Of a stretch of 36,124 nucleotides of DNA, positions 1-8,440 are shown one piece after another (positions within the stretch are counted from its first letter, which is position 1; each line of letters begins with the position of its first letter). Both the position numbers and the translations under genes were made by a program. The DNA comes from an uncultured Planktomarina sp. (GTDB lineage Bacteria > Pseudomonadota > Alphaproteobacteria > Rhodobacterales > Rhodobacteraceae): NCBI GenBank assembly GCA_905182325.1, contig CAJJBD010000043.1, forward strand, positions 1-36,124, given 5' to 3'. Below the pieces are notes generated by a model. That model made no database searches and had not been told where the DNA came from. It saw only the letters and a list, made by a program, of their open reading frames with translations.

Positions 1-36
1 ATCAAATTTATATTAAAAATATAAAGTTCAATTTGA

Positions 37-113
37 TGGCGCGGTTGACGGGACTCGAACCCGCGACCCCCGGCGTGACAGGCCGGTACTCTAACCAACT
101 GAGCTACAACCGC
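37..113 (-). tRNA. tRNA-Asp (GTC)
   Basis: Read on the minus strand this gives a full cloverleaf. The acceptor stem GCGGTTG pairs with CAACCGC, there is a normal D arm (AGCTCAGTTGGTTAGAG), an anticodon loop with GTC, a T arm with GGTTCGAGTC, discriminator G and an encoded CCA. Length is 77 nt with CCA. It lies downstream of tRNA-Val and lon on the same strand. Confidence 0.96.
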
Positions 114-203
114 TGACTGTTATATTCTTCAAGACGTGACCAGTCTCTAAGGTGGAGGCAAACCAGCGTCAAGCTACCCCATAGGACTTTTGTAATTATT
201 TTA

Positions 204-227
204 TGTATCTGCTGATGAACAGATACA
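204..227. other. hairpin between the two tRNA genes
   Basis: TGTATCTG and CAGATACA form a perfect 8-bp stem around an 8-nt loop, in the spacer between tRNA-Val and tRNA-Asp. There is no T-tract on either side, so a terminator is unlikely. It may be a processing element of a joint tRNA precursor or chance. The rest of the spacer is AT-rich, with nothing else recognised. Confidence 0.3.
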
Positions 228-306
228 ACAATACGAATACATCAGTAGCTTATAATTAAAAAATATATTTAAATTTAATCCAAAACATACTTTTTTGAGA
301 TCATCT

Positions 307-382
<76 letters not shown>

Positions 383-554
383 GATGAACGGGATATAGAT
401 TGCAGACTAGGGGTGATGCAAGCTATTTTTTTATTTATTAAAGATACTATGCTCACCATCTATCAAACAGTAAACCACTCCCTGAGCTGTGGGTAAACTT
501 TCCAATTTTTCTAAGCCCCAAACTAAAGCAGCGAGCCTCAAGCAACGAGATGAT

Positions 555-580
555 GAACCCCTAATTTGGTTTAGGGTTTC
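555..580. other. imperfect hairpin downstream of lon
   Basis: GAACCCCTAA and TTAGGGTTTC form a 10-bp stem with one mismatch around a 6-nt loop. No T-tract follows on either strand. It sits in the gene-free stretch between tRNA-Val and lon (383-674), which otherwise holds only the stronger hairpin at 630-671. Confidence 0.25.
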
Positions 581-629
581 ATTATATTAAAAAACAAGAA
601 TGACTTTAGTATCTAAAAATAGGGGTAGA

Positions 630-671
630 TCAAAACGCTTATGATATTTCAATAAGCGTTTTGATTTTTTT
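630..671 (+). terminator. strong hairpin with T-tract at the 3' end of lon
   Basis: A perfect 13-bp stem (TCAAAACGCTTAT with ATAAGCGTTTTGA) encloses a 9-nt loop and is followed on the plus strand by seven T residues. This is a textbook intrinsic terminator for plus-strand transcription. lon runs on the minus strand and ends at 675, so its own transcript would meet the hairpin after an A-tract and continue into GATCTACCCCTATTTTT. The element may serve both directions, but the T-tract favours stopping transcripts that enter lon antisense. Confidence 0.6.
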
Positions 672-674
672 ACC

Positions 675-3080
675 TCAATGCGCTGTCGCACCTGTCTCAC
701 CTAACCGCTCCGCCGCAAGCGCTGCTGCAGCTTCTTCTGCGGCTTCATCCCATAAAATAGGTTCTGGTGTTGATATCAGAGCATGCTCCAAAACTTCAGA
801 AACATGTTGCACAGGAATTATCTCTAAACCGCGCAACACACTTTCAGGCAAATCGCGTAAGTCTTTTTCATTTTCTTTTGGAATTAAAACTTTTTTAATC
901 CCCCCCCTCAAAGCTGCCAGTAGCTTTTCTTTTAATCCACCAATAGGCAAAGCATTACCTCGCAGTGTAACCTCCCCAGTCATCGCCAGATCTTTGTATA
1001 CTGGGATACCTGTTAGAACCGAAACAATAGAGGTCACCATCGCTAACCCAGCAGATGGACCATCCTTCGGCGTGGCCCCCTCCGGAACATGAACGTGGAT
1101 ATCCATTTTATCAAATCGTGGCGGTTTAATTCCAATTTCAGGAGAGATGGATTTCACATAAGAACTAGCTGCATCTATACTTTCTTTCATAACGTCACCC
1201 AGTGTGCCAGTAGTCTTCATTCTACCTTTGCCAGGAAGGCGCAACGCTTCTATGTGCAACAAATCTCCACCAACGCTGGTGTATGCTAATCCAGTGACTA
1301 CCCCCACTTGATGATCATCCTCAGCTAAACCATAACGATATTTCTTAACCCCAAGAAAATCTTCTAAGTTTTTTAGGGTAACTGCGACTGATGTCATTTC
1401 TTTTTTTACAATAACGGTGACACACTTTCTTGCAAGCTTGCCAATTTCTCGTTCTAGATTTCGCACCCCAGCTTCTCTTGTGTAGGTTCTGATAATCTCC
1501 TGCAGTGCTTCAAAATCTAGTGAAAACTCTTTGGCCTTTAAGCCATGGTTTTTAATTTGCTTAGGGAGTAAATGACGACTAGCGATCTCAGCTTTTTCCT
1601 CCTCAGTATAGCCCGCCAATGGTATGATTTCCATCCTATCGAGCAGGGGCGCAGGCATATTATAACTGTTAGCGGTTGTTATAAACATAACATCAGAAAG
1701 ATCATATTCCACTTCGAGATAGTGATCGGTAAAAGTAGAGTTTTGTTCAGGATCCAAAACCTCTAGCATTGCGGAAGCTGGGTCACCCCTAAAATCTTGA
1801 CCCATTTTGTCAATTTCATCCAATAATATTAATGGATTGTTTGTCTTTGCCTTTTTTAAAGCTTGGATTATTTTACCTGGCATAGAGCCAATATAAGTTC
1901 GGCGGTGTCCTCGTATTTCACTCTCATCCCGCACCCCACCAAGTGAGATCCTTATGAATTCTCGCCCAGTGGCCCTTGCGACGGATTTTCCAAGTGACGT
2001 TTTCCCAACACCGGGGGGCCCAACCAAACACATTATTGGACCTTTCAGCTTTCTTGAACGTTGTTGAACCGCAAGATACTCTACAATTCGTTCTTTAACT
2101 TTATCCAAACCATAATGGTCATCATCTAAGTTCTTTTTTGCTTTATTTAGATCTTTCTTTGTTCGGCTCCTGACACCCCAAGGAACAGATAACAACCAAT
2201 CTAAATAATTGCGCACGACTGCGGCTTCGGCCGACATTGGTGACATATTTTTTAACTTTTTAAGCTCAGCTTCAGCTTTCTCTTTTGCCTCTTTGCTAAA
2301 CTTGGTTGTCTCAATTTTTGTCTCAAGTTCAGCTAGTTCACCTGCACCCTCATCACCATCACCAAGTTCTTTTTGTATCGCCTTCATCTGCTCATTGAGA
2401 TAATATTCTCTTTGAGTTTTTTCCATTTGAGTTTTAACGCGGATCTTAATTTTTTTCTCAACTTTTAAGACAGACATTTCGCCCTGCATTAAACCATAAA
2501 CTTTTTCAAGTCTTTCAGCCACATCAAGCGTTTCTAGAAGTTCTTGCTTTTGTTCGACCTCTACACCTAAATGCCCAGAGGCCAGATCAGCTAACTTCGA
2601 TGGATTGCGAGTCTCGTTGATGGCAGTGAGAGCTTCTTCTGGTACATTCTTTTTTATTTTTGCATATTGTTCAAACTCAGACGAAACTGAACGCACCAGA
2701 GCCTCAGTAGTGTGCTCGTCACCATCTTTCTCCTCTATCAATACTACTTCTGCTTCAAAATAGGACTCGTTTTTCAGAAATTTACTTATTTTGACGCGGG
2801 CACGGCCTTCGACCAGCACTTTCACAGTACCATCAGGGAGTTTTAGCAACTGAAGCACGTTTGCTAAAACACCTACCTCAAAAATACCATCAGCACTCGG
2901 ATCATCATCTGTCGGGTCACACTGAGACGATAATAAAATTTGTTTATCTTGATCCATCACTTGCTCAAGCGCACGCACAGACTTATCTCGGCCAACAAAA
3001 AGCGGGACTATCATATGAGGAAAAACAACGATGTCACGCAATGGCAAAACTGGGTAACTTTCAGCTAATTTTAAAGTCAT
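675..3080 (-). CDS. lon: ATP-dependent protease La (Lon)
   Basis: Cytoplasmic AAA+ serine protease that degrades misfolded and short-lived regulatory proteins. The 801-aa product has the normal three-part layout: an N-terminal substrate-binding domain (about 9-200) followed by a coiled-coil stretch, an AAA+ module with Walker A GPPGVGKT at 354-361 and Walker B LLDEID near 420, and a C-terminal protease domain. The catalytic dyad is visible as S676 in PKDGPSAG and K719 in GGLKEKLLAA, at the 43-residue spacing of E. coli S679/K722. The ATG at 3080 follows AAGGATCGATC, a good ribosome binding site. A heat-shock-like promoter lies upstream (3153-3181). The upstream gene on this strand is tgt. Family call is essentially certain. 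Confidence 0.98.
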   Translation of the reverse strand: MTLKLAESYPVLPLRDIVVFPHMIVPLFVGRDKSVRALEQVMDQDKQILLSSQCDPTDDDPSADGIFEVGVLANVLQLLKLPDGTVKVLVEGRARVKISKFLKNESYFEAEVVLIEEKDGDEHTTEALVRSVSSEFEQYAKIKKNVPEEALTAINETRNPSKLADLASGHLGVEVEQKQELLETLDVAERLEKVYGLMQGEMSVLKVEKKIKIRVKTQMEKTQREYYLNEQMKAIQKELGDGDEGAGELAELETKIETTKFSKEAKEKAEAELKKLKNMSPMSAEAAVVRNYLDWLLSVPWGVRSRTKKDLNKAKKNLDDDHYGLDKVKERIVEYLAVQQRSRKLKGPIMCLVGPPGVGKTSLGKSVARATGREFIRISLGGVRDESEIRGHRRTYIGSMPGKIIQALKKAKTNNPLILLDEIDKMGQDFRGDPASAMLEVLDPEQNSTFTDHYLEVEYDLSDVMFITTANSYNMPAPLLDRMEIIPLAGYTEEEKAEIASRHLLPKQIKNHGLKAKEFSLDFEALQEIIRTYTREAGVRNLEREIGKLARKCVTVIVKKEMTSVAVTLKNLEDFLGVKKYRYGLAEDDHQVGVVTGLAYTSVGGDLLHIEALRLPGKGRMKTTGTLGDVMKESIDAASSYVKSISPEIGIKPPRFDKMDIHVHVPEGATPKDGPSAGLAMVTSIVSVLTGIPVYKDLAMTGEVTLRGNALPIGGLKEKLLAALRGGIKKVLIPKENEKDLRDLPESVLRGLEIIPVQHVSEVLEHALISTPEPILWDEAAEEAAAALAAERLGETGATAH

Positions 3081-3152
3081 GATCGATCCTTATAGTAAAA
3101 TATTTTGAGCGAGGCTACATTCTAAAAGTAGAGCTTAACCTCTTATCTGTTT

Positions 3153-3181
3153 ATTTGGTGCGTAACCACCACTCTTTCAAG
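3153..3181 (-). promoter_or_regulatory. sigma-32-like promoter for lon
   Basis: On the minus strand, CTTGAAA (3181-3175) is followed after a 17-base spacer (counted from CTTGAA) by CCAAAT (3158-3153). This resembles the RpoH pattern CTTGAA, then a C-rich and AT-containing -10 element. Transcription would start near 3145, giving a leader of about 65 nt before the lon ATG. lon is a heat-shock gene in many proteobacteria, which supports the reading. The -10 match is only partial. Confidence 0.42.
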
Positions 3182-3248
3182 GCTAAAATAATTTCAATTT
3201 TATTATCTCTCAAAATTTCAACTTACGATCAAAAATAATGAGATATAT

Positions 3249-4379
3249 CTACAGCGGATCAATATCTCCGTTTAACCTTTGTACAAAAAACTCTGACACA
3301 AAACTTGAAAACCTGTCCACAGCAATGGCACCACGTATATTCTCCATCAGCTCCTGATAATAATGTAAGTTATGCCAAGTAAGTAGCATTGAACTTATAA
3401 TTTCTTGGCTTCGAAACACATGGTGTAAATAAGCGCGTGAGTAATTATTACAAGCCGGGCAACTACAGGCATCGTCTAGGGGCCGCGGATCATTTTGATG
3501 ACGAGCATTTTTGATATTTACAACACCATGTCGGGTAAATACCTGACCAGTCCGGCCCGACCGGCTCGGTAGAACACAATCCATCATGTCGACGCCGCGC
3601 AAGACTGCGCCAACGATATCGTCAGGCTTGCCAACTCCCATCAAATAACGTGGTTTATCAACTGGCAATTGATCTGGCGCAAAGTCTAAAACTTCAAACA
3701 TTGCATTTTGACCTTCACCAACCGCTAAGCCACCGATAGCGTAACCATCAAATCCAATACCAGAGAGTTTTTCGGCACTTTCTTTACGTAGATCTGACTC
3801 CAAACCTCCTTGTTGAATTCCAAATATAGCCTTGCCAGGACTATTACCAAAGGCCTTTTTAGAACGCGCCGCCCAACGCATGGACAAAAGCATACTGCGA
3901 GCGATATCATCTCTTTTTGCTGGAAGTGCGGGGCATTCGTCAAAACACATTAAAATGTCACTATCCAAAAGTTTTTGAACTTCTATCGATCGCTCAGGCG
4001 TCAGGTTATGTTTAGAACCATCAATGTGAGACCTAAAAGTCACGCCCTCCTCGCTCATTTTACGTAAGCTTGCCAAACTCATCACTTGGAAACCACCACT
4101 GTCAGTTAATATTGGACGTCCCCAATGCATAAATTTATGTAGACCACCAAGTCGGTCTATTCTTTCGGCCGTCGGCCGAAGCATTAGGTGGTAGGTGTTG
4201 CAGAGTAGTACGTCAGCGCCAGTCTCCCTCACAGATCCCGGCAGCATTGCTTTTACTGTAGCTGCGGTGCCTACTGGCATAAATGCTGGAGTCCTGATTT
4301 CTCCTCGTGGGGTTGTTATAACTCCAAGCCTAGCTTTGCCCGAAGTTGAACCAAGTTTAAAAGAAAATTTTTGTGTCAT
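3249..4379 (-). CDS. tgt: queuine/preQ1 tRNA-guanine transglycosylase
   Basis: Exchanges guanine-34 for preQ1 in GUN-anticodon tRNAs (Tyr, His, Asn, Asp) during queuosine synthesis. Using the ATG at 4379 (protein MTQKFSFK...) the product is 376 aa, normal for the bacterial enzyme. Active-site residues are visible: D93 in [10 protein letters not shown], nucleophile D267 in [13 protein letters not shown], and a zinc site C305-x-C307-x2-C310 with H336 at the family spacing. An in-frame TTG at 4463 would add 28 unconserved-looking residues and was not chosen. queA, often adjacent, is not here. Transcribed towards lon, with 168 bp between them. Confidence 0.96.
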   Translation of the reverse strand: MTQKFSFKLGSTSGKARLGVITTPRGEIRTPAFMPVGTAATVKAMLPGSVRETGADVLLCNTYHLMLRPTAERIDRLGGLHKFMHWGRPILTDSGGFQVMSLASLRKMSEEGVTFRSHIDGSKHNLTPERSIEVQKLLDSDILMCFDECPALPAKRDDIARSMLLSMRWAARSKKAFGNSPGKAIFGIQQGGLESDLRKESAEKLSGIGFDGYAIGGLAVGEGQNAMFEVLDFAPDQLPVDKPRYLMGVGKPDDIVGAVLRGVDMMDCVLPSRSGRTGQVFTRHGVVNIKNARHQNDPRPLDDACSCPACNNYSRAYLHHVFRSQEIISSMLLTWHNLHYYQELMENIRGAIAVDRFSSFVSEFFVQRLNGDIDPL

Positions 4380-4570
4380 AGGTTTCAAATGCTTCAACCA
4401 AGGGTTGGGATCAAGCCTTCCACGCAATATTTTGTGCCAAAATAGAATATTAATTAGAGCCAAGAATGCAAAGTTATAAAGATTATAGTGCTAAAAAAAT
4501 ATTAACTAAAGTCGGCCTTTACCCCAGCGTTTCTAAAGCATATAACTACATTTGAAGAAAGGATCGAGAT

Positions 4571-4930
4571 ATGTCTGAAGACGCTCAACTCGAAGGTACA
4601 CTTTTGATAGCGCCCTCAAGTACCGAACACCCACTCTATGGCTCTATCATAGAAAGTATTCGCTCGGTTTATGATCCAGAAATACCAGTTAATATCTATG
4701 ATTTAGGCTTGATTTATACAGTGAACATTAATACTGATTCTGAAGTGCAAGTAGTAATGACGCTTACAGCACCAGGTTGTCCTGTGGCAGGTGAAATGCC
4801 TGGCTGGGTAGCAGAAGCCATAGAGCCGCTGCCAGGTGTGAAACATGTGGACGTTGCGCTCGTTTGGGAGCCACCATGGGGCATGGATATGATGTCAGAT
4901 GAGGCCAGACTCGAACTGGGTTTTATGTAA
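4571..4930 (+). CDS. sufT: SufT-like DUF59/MIP18-family Fe-S maturation protein
   Basis: A 119-aa cytoplasmic protein of the DUF59 (MIP18/PaaD-like) family, thought to help insert Fe-S clusters into client proteins. Visible signatures are DPEIPVNIYDLGLIY (35-49) and the conserved cysteine C70 in TAPGCPVAGEMP. The tail is PPWGMDMMSDEARLELG, which fits stand-alone SufT-type members. The ATG follows GAAAGGATCGAGAT. It is divergent from tgt and followed 74 bp later by a SufA-like gene. The rest of a SUF operon (sufBCDS) is not in the window. The gene symbol rests on family resemblance; PaaD from phenylacetate oxidation is less likely because no paa genes are near. Confidence 0.85.
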   Translation: MSEDAQLEGTLLIAPSSTEHPLYGSIIESIRSVYDPEIPVNIYDLGLIYTVNINTDSEVQVVMTLTAPGCPVAGEMPGWVAEAIEPLPGVKHVDVALVWEPPWGMDMMSDEARLELGFM

Positions 4931-4955
4931 TTGAATAAAATTCAGAATACTTGTA

Positions 4956-4977
4956 CTTAATCACTAAGTGACTTAAG
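4956..4977 (+). other. hairpin between sufT-like and sufA-like genes
   Basis: CTTAA-TCAC, a TAA loop, then GTGA-C-TTAAG form a 9-bp stem with one bulged base. The downstream bases CTTTCC are only weakly T-rich, so this could be a weak terminator or attenuator that lowers sufA expression relative to sufT, or chance. Confidence 0.3.
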
Positions 4978-5004
4978 CTTTCCACATATTAAATAGGATC
5001 TTAA

Positions 5005-5370
5005 ATGTTTGGTATTCCTGGAAAACCAGCCGTCACACTGACAGAAGCTGCCGCTAATCAAATTCAAAAGCTAATGGAAAAAAATGGTCACCATGGCTTA
5101 CGAATTGGTGTAAAAAAAGGTGGCTGTGCTGGTATGGAATATACCATGGAATTTGTAGATGCTATCACCTCACACGATGAAGTTGTAGAAAGTGGGGGAG
5201 CAGTTATAATGATCGCCCCAATGGCGCAGATGTTTTTATTTGGAACAGAAATTGATTATGAAACAAGCCTGCTAGAGGCTGGTTTTAAATTCAAAAATCC
5301 AAATGTTGTTGATGCATGTGGCTGTGGAGAGAGTATCAAATTTGATGAAAAGCTCTCAGCTGAAACGTAA
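5005..5370 (+). CDS. sufA: A-type Fe-S carrier (HesB/IscA/SufA family)
   Basis: A 121-aa A-type carrier that takes a nascent Fe-S cluster and hands it to apoproteins. The three invariant cysteines are visible: C41 in KKGGCAGMEY and C105/C107 in DACGCGESIKF. The length is typical. The ATG at 5005 follows AATAGGATCTTAA. It pairs with the SufT-like gene upstream, and the two are probably co-expressed for cluster delivery rather than cluster building, since no scaffold or desulfurase gene is adjacent. IscA or ErpA are alternative names; the pairing with a DUF59 protein favours SufA. Confidence 0.88.
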   Translation: MFGIPGKPAVTLTEAAANQIQKLMEKNGHHGLRIGVKKGGCAGMEYTMEFVDAITSHDEVVESGGAVIMIAPMAQMFLFGTEIDYETSLLEAGFKFKNPNVVDACGCGESIKFDEKLSAET

Positions 5371-5435
5371 TTGTCGAAACTAAAGCATTTATCCGACCAA
5401 AAATCAGTTTTGTTAGCCACGAACTCTACTTATGT

Positions 5436-5464
5436 TTGACACATAATTTAAATAATATTATTCT
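5436..5464 (+). promoter_or_regulatory. putative housekeeping promoter for tpiA
   Basis: A perfect -35 TTGACA (5436-5441) is followed after 17 bases by TATTCT (5459-5464), a four-of-six -10. The start would be near 5471, leaving a leader of about 87 nt before the tpiA ATG. The TTGACA also lies inside a small hairpin (TTATGT, loop TTGAC, ACATAA, 5430-5446). Confidence 0.42.
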
Positions 5465-5557
5465 GAAATGTATTTTGGTTTGGTGATAGAGTTAGTGTAT
5501 CCAGAAAAAATACCATCTTTCCAAGCTATTAAAGTCATAAAATCAGAGGAATTTTCG

Positions 5558-6289
5558 ATGCCTACAAAAATAGCTGCCGGAAATTGGAAAATGAATGGTA
5601 CGCAAGCCAATATTTTAGAACTGCAATCGATATCAACCGCAGCAGACCAGCTCGATTGTGAAACAATCATTTGCCCACCGGCGACAATGCTAACCATGGC
5701 AACTAGGTTCAGCAAAAAAGTTCTTATTGGTGGGCAGGATTGTCACTCTGAGACAGCTGGTGCCTACACAGGTGATATATCAGCACAAATGTTGGTAGAT
5801 GCTGGTGCCAGTTGTGTGATTGTTGGCCATTCAGAGCGACGCAAGCATCATGACGAAAACTCAGAAATAGTAAAAGCCAAAGCTAACGCAGCCGTTGCAG
5901 CGACCTTAACACCAATAATCTGCGTTGGCGAAACCTTGCAACAACGCAAAAGTGGCAATGCAGTTGCGGCTGTCAGTTCGCAGCTCGAAGAATCTTTGCC
6001 AAAGAGTTCCAAAATTATAGTAGCATATGAACCAATCTGGGCAATTGGAACCGGCGCCATTCCATCATTCAAAGAGATATGCGAAATGCACGACGCAATC
6101 AGGGCATTACTATTCAGAACTCATGGTAAAAATGGACAAAAAATCTCAATATTATATGGTGGTTCGGTAAAATCCAGCAATGCTACAGAAATTTTTAGCG
6201 CAACAAATGTTGACGGCGCGCTAGTTGGAGGTGCAAGTTTAAAATCGACTGACTTTGTTCCAATCATGCAAGCCTTATCAAAAAGTTAG
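5558..6289 (+). CDS. tpiA: triosephosphate isomerase
   Basis: Interconverts dihydroxyacetone phosphate and glyceraldehyde 3-phosphate in glycolysis and gluconeogenesis. The 243-aa product shows the catalytic residues K11 (GNWKMNG), H91 (VGHSERR) and E158 (AYEPIWAIGTG), and the phosphate-binding YGGSVK loop near the C-terminus. The start is the ATG at 5558 preceded by AGAGGAATTTTCG; the reading frame is open back to 5468 but the extra 30 residues do not belong to the family. Its stop codon overlaps the end of the convergent transporter gene by 4 bp. Confidence 0.97.
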   Translation: MPTKIAAGNWKMNGTQANILELQSISTAADQLDCETIICPPATMLTMATRFSKKVLIGGQDCHSETAGAYTGDISAQMLVDAGASCVIVGHSERRKHHDENSEIVKAKANAAVAATLTPIICVGETLQQRKSGNAVAAVSSQLEESLPKSSKIIVAYEPIWAIGTGAIPSFKEICEMHDAIRALLFRTHGKNGQKISILYGGSVKSSNATEIFSATNVDGALVGGASLKSTDFVPIMQALSKS

Positions 6290-8169
6290 AATATTAGGTT
6301 CATAACAAGCATTGAAACAATTAAAAATAGAACTGTCATGATAGATCCGCATCGGACAAAGTCTATTACGCGATAACCACCCGGACCCATTATAAGAGCG
6401 TTTACTTGATGAGTTGGGATCAAGAAGGAGTTCGACGTAGAGATAGCAACAGTTAAGGCAAATATTGCAGGATTAGCGCCTGCGGCTACAGCGATTGAAA
6501 CGGCAAGTGGAACCAGCAAAACTGTGGCACCGACATTTGACATAACTAGTGTAAAAATGGTGGCTATAATAGCCACTCCAACTTGCAGCGCCCAAATAGG
6601 CCAACCATCCAACAAACTAAGAATTTGCTGTGCAATCCAACCCGCCGTACCAGTAGCCTGAACCGCAATACCAAGCGGAATAAGGCTAGCCAAAAGAAAT
6701 ACTGTATTCCAACCTACCGCCCCATAGGCTTCGTCCACAGACAAAACCCGAGTGGCAATCATACCCACAGCGCCAGTCAACAGACAAAGCGATAAACGGA
6801 TATCCGTCACGAGGATCATGAATATAGCTATTGTGAAAAATGCCAAAGCCCAGCCAACTTTCTGGGGTCGAACTTCTTCCCTTGGATACTCAGATGTAAC
6901 AATTACGTAATCACGGTTGTTGCTAAGACGCGTTAGAGATTCCCATGTTGTATGAACAACTAAAGTATCACCAGCAAACAGGGGTATATTAGTCAGACGG
7001 GTAGCCGAATGTTCTGGAGTCTCTACATGGCTCAACGTTTCTGTACTCCGATGAATCCCTAAAAGTGAAAGACCATGCGTTGCCCTATAACGAATTTCTC
7101 CAGGCGTTTTGCCAATTACAGGTGACCCAGGGGGTATTACAAGTTCTGCAACACCAGCATGTGTTGCAGCGAACTCATCCGAAAAGTTTTCGAGCTTCGG
7201 TAGTAATTCAAGTCCAAAGTCTACTGCAAACTCTTTCACGACTCTGCGCAAACCCAAGATTGCCAGCCGACATGGAGCTTCAATTCGAGTTGGGGCCATA
7301 GGCGCAACAACGCGTTTACCCCGATAGTCCGTACCAATGATGTAAATATGATGTGCATCCATTACATCAGCAAGAGAATGACCAATCAAGATATTTCCTG
7401 CGGGTACTTTGAGTTCAAAAATATCTACCTGCAGGCCATAGGTATTTTTTACATATTCGCGCATTGATTTTCCAGAGGCGCCTTCATCATTACTTTTTTC
7501 AGCAGGTAGGACCCACCTACCAAAGACCACAAAGTAGAGTATTCCAGTAATAACAAGGCACAAACCAATTGGAGTAACATCAAATAAACCAAAAGGTTGC
7601 ATCTGCTGGTCGGGAGGCAACCCCGCGTTGGCGACTCCCATAAGGTCATTCAACAAAATTAGTGGAGATGAACCAACCATTGTAATTGTGCCACCTAAGA
7701 TAGCACAGAACCCCATCGGCATTAATAACCGCGATAACGATAATTCCGTTCGCACTGATATCCGACTAACAACTGGTAAAAATAGTGCCGCGGCTCCGAC
7801 ATTTTGCATAAATGACGAAATCACACCAACCGAACCCGATATGATAGGGATAATGCGGCTCTCCGTACTTCCGCCAATTTTTAGAATATATCCAGCTACT
7901 TTAGACATTAATCCAGTTTTATCCAGACCAGCACCTATTATCATTACAGCTATAATTGAAATTACAGCATTAGATGCAAAGCCATCAAACAAAGTTGAGG
8001 GATCTGCCAAATTATGCAACCCTGGCAATTGGCTTAATAGACCCAAAGTTACCATGGCAAGGATGGCAGTCAGATCTATCCGAAAAGCTTCAGTAACAAA
8101 AAGAAAAATTGTGATCCCAAGCACTGCTAAAACAACAACCATTTCTGTTGTTAACAATATAGGATCCAT
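6286..8169 (-). CDS. SLC13/DASS-family anion transporter with RCK (TrkA-C) domains
   Basis: Inner-membrane permease of the divalent anion:Na+ symporter (CitT/SLC13) type. The 627-aa protein has hydrophobic segments at the N-terminus (from about residue 8) and again in the C-terminal third, separated by a soluble region (about 220-440) that looks like two TrkA-C domains. The sequence ISTSNSFLIPTHQVNALIMG near the C-terminus is a typical DASS signature, and LVMSNVGATVLLVPLA an anion-site-like SNxxxT motif. The chosen start (ATG 8169) has GAGGAGAGCTTCC in front; the ATG at 8184 overlaps that ribosome site and is less likely. Substrate (sulfate, dicarboxylate or other) cannot be told. It converges on tpiA with overlapping 3' ends. 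Confidence 0.88.
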   Translation of the reverse strand: MDPILLTTEMVVVLAVLGITIFLFVTEAFRIDLTAILAMVTLGLLSQLPGLHNLADPSTLFDGFASNAVISIIAVMIIGAGLDKTGLMSKVAGYILKIGGSTESRIIPIISGSVGVISSFMQNVGAAALFLPVVSRISVRTELSLSRLLMPMGFCAILGGTITMVGSSPLILLNDLMGVANAGLPPDQQMQPFGLFDVTPIGLCLVITGILYFVVFGRWVLPAEKSNDEGASGKSMREYVKNTYGLQVDIFELKVPAGNILIGHSLADVMDAHHIYIIGTDYRGKRVVAPMAPTRIEAPCRLAILGLRRVVKEFAVDFGLELLPKLENFSDEFAATHAGVAELVIPPGSPVIGKTPGEIRYRATHGLSLLGIHRSTETLSHVETPEHSATRLTNIPLFAGDTLVVHTTWESLTRLSNNRDYVIVTSEYPREEVRPQKVGWALAFFTIAIFMILVTDIRLSLCLLTGAVGMIATRVLSVDEAYGAVGWNTVFLLASLIPLGIAVQATGTAGWIAQQILSLLDGWPIWALQVGVAIIATIFTLVMSNVGATVLLVPLAVSIAVAAGANPAIFALTVAISTSNSFLIPTHQVNALIMGPGGYRVIDFVRCGSIMTVLFLIVSMLVMNLIF

Positions 8170-8440
8170 GGAAGCTCTCCTCATAACCCGATAGCTAAAA
8201 CGTGAAACTAAAGTTTCTCAACGCTTTGGGTCTAATAGCATTATATAGCTACCAACTCTTTTCTCTTATTTAGATTTATTGTTACAATGAAAATAAATGG
8301 AATGTAAGTTATGAGCAACAGAAAATACAGTAAGATGTATCGCATTCAAATATGTAAAGGCTCACAAATATTTTCTGGTATTAATGCGATGTTTCTTCTA
8401 CCGACTTGCTACTTAAAAGGGTTTCAGGCGATATAATGTT

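Noticed and set aside
1-36. Long AT-rich inverted repeat (ATCAAATT / AATTTGAT, with inner TATATT / AATATA) beside tRNA-Asp
   Set aside because: It could be a terminator for the tRNA transcript, but the stem is interrupted by a 6-base asymmetric bulge, is entirely AT-rich, and the sequence after it lies outside the window.
4380-4463. N-terminal extension of tgt from the TTG at 4463
   Set aside because: The 28 extra residues do not look like the family's start, and the ATG at 4379 gives the usual N-terminus and length.
8311-8439. Open frame of about 41 codons upstream of the P450 gene
   Set aside because: No clear ribosome binding site, no recognisable family and a composition like the intergenic region. 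It could be a leader peptide but nothing supports it.
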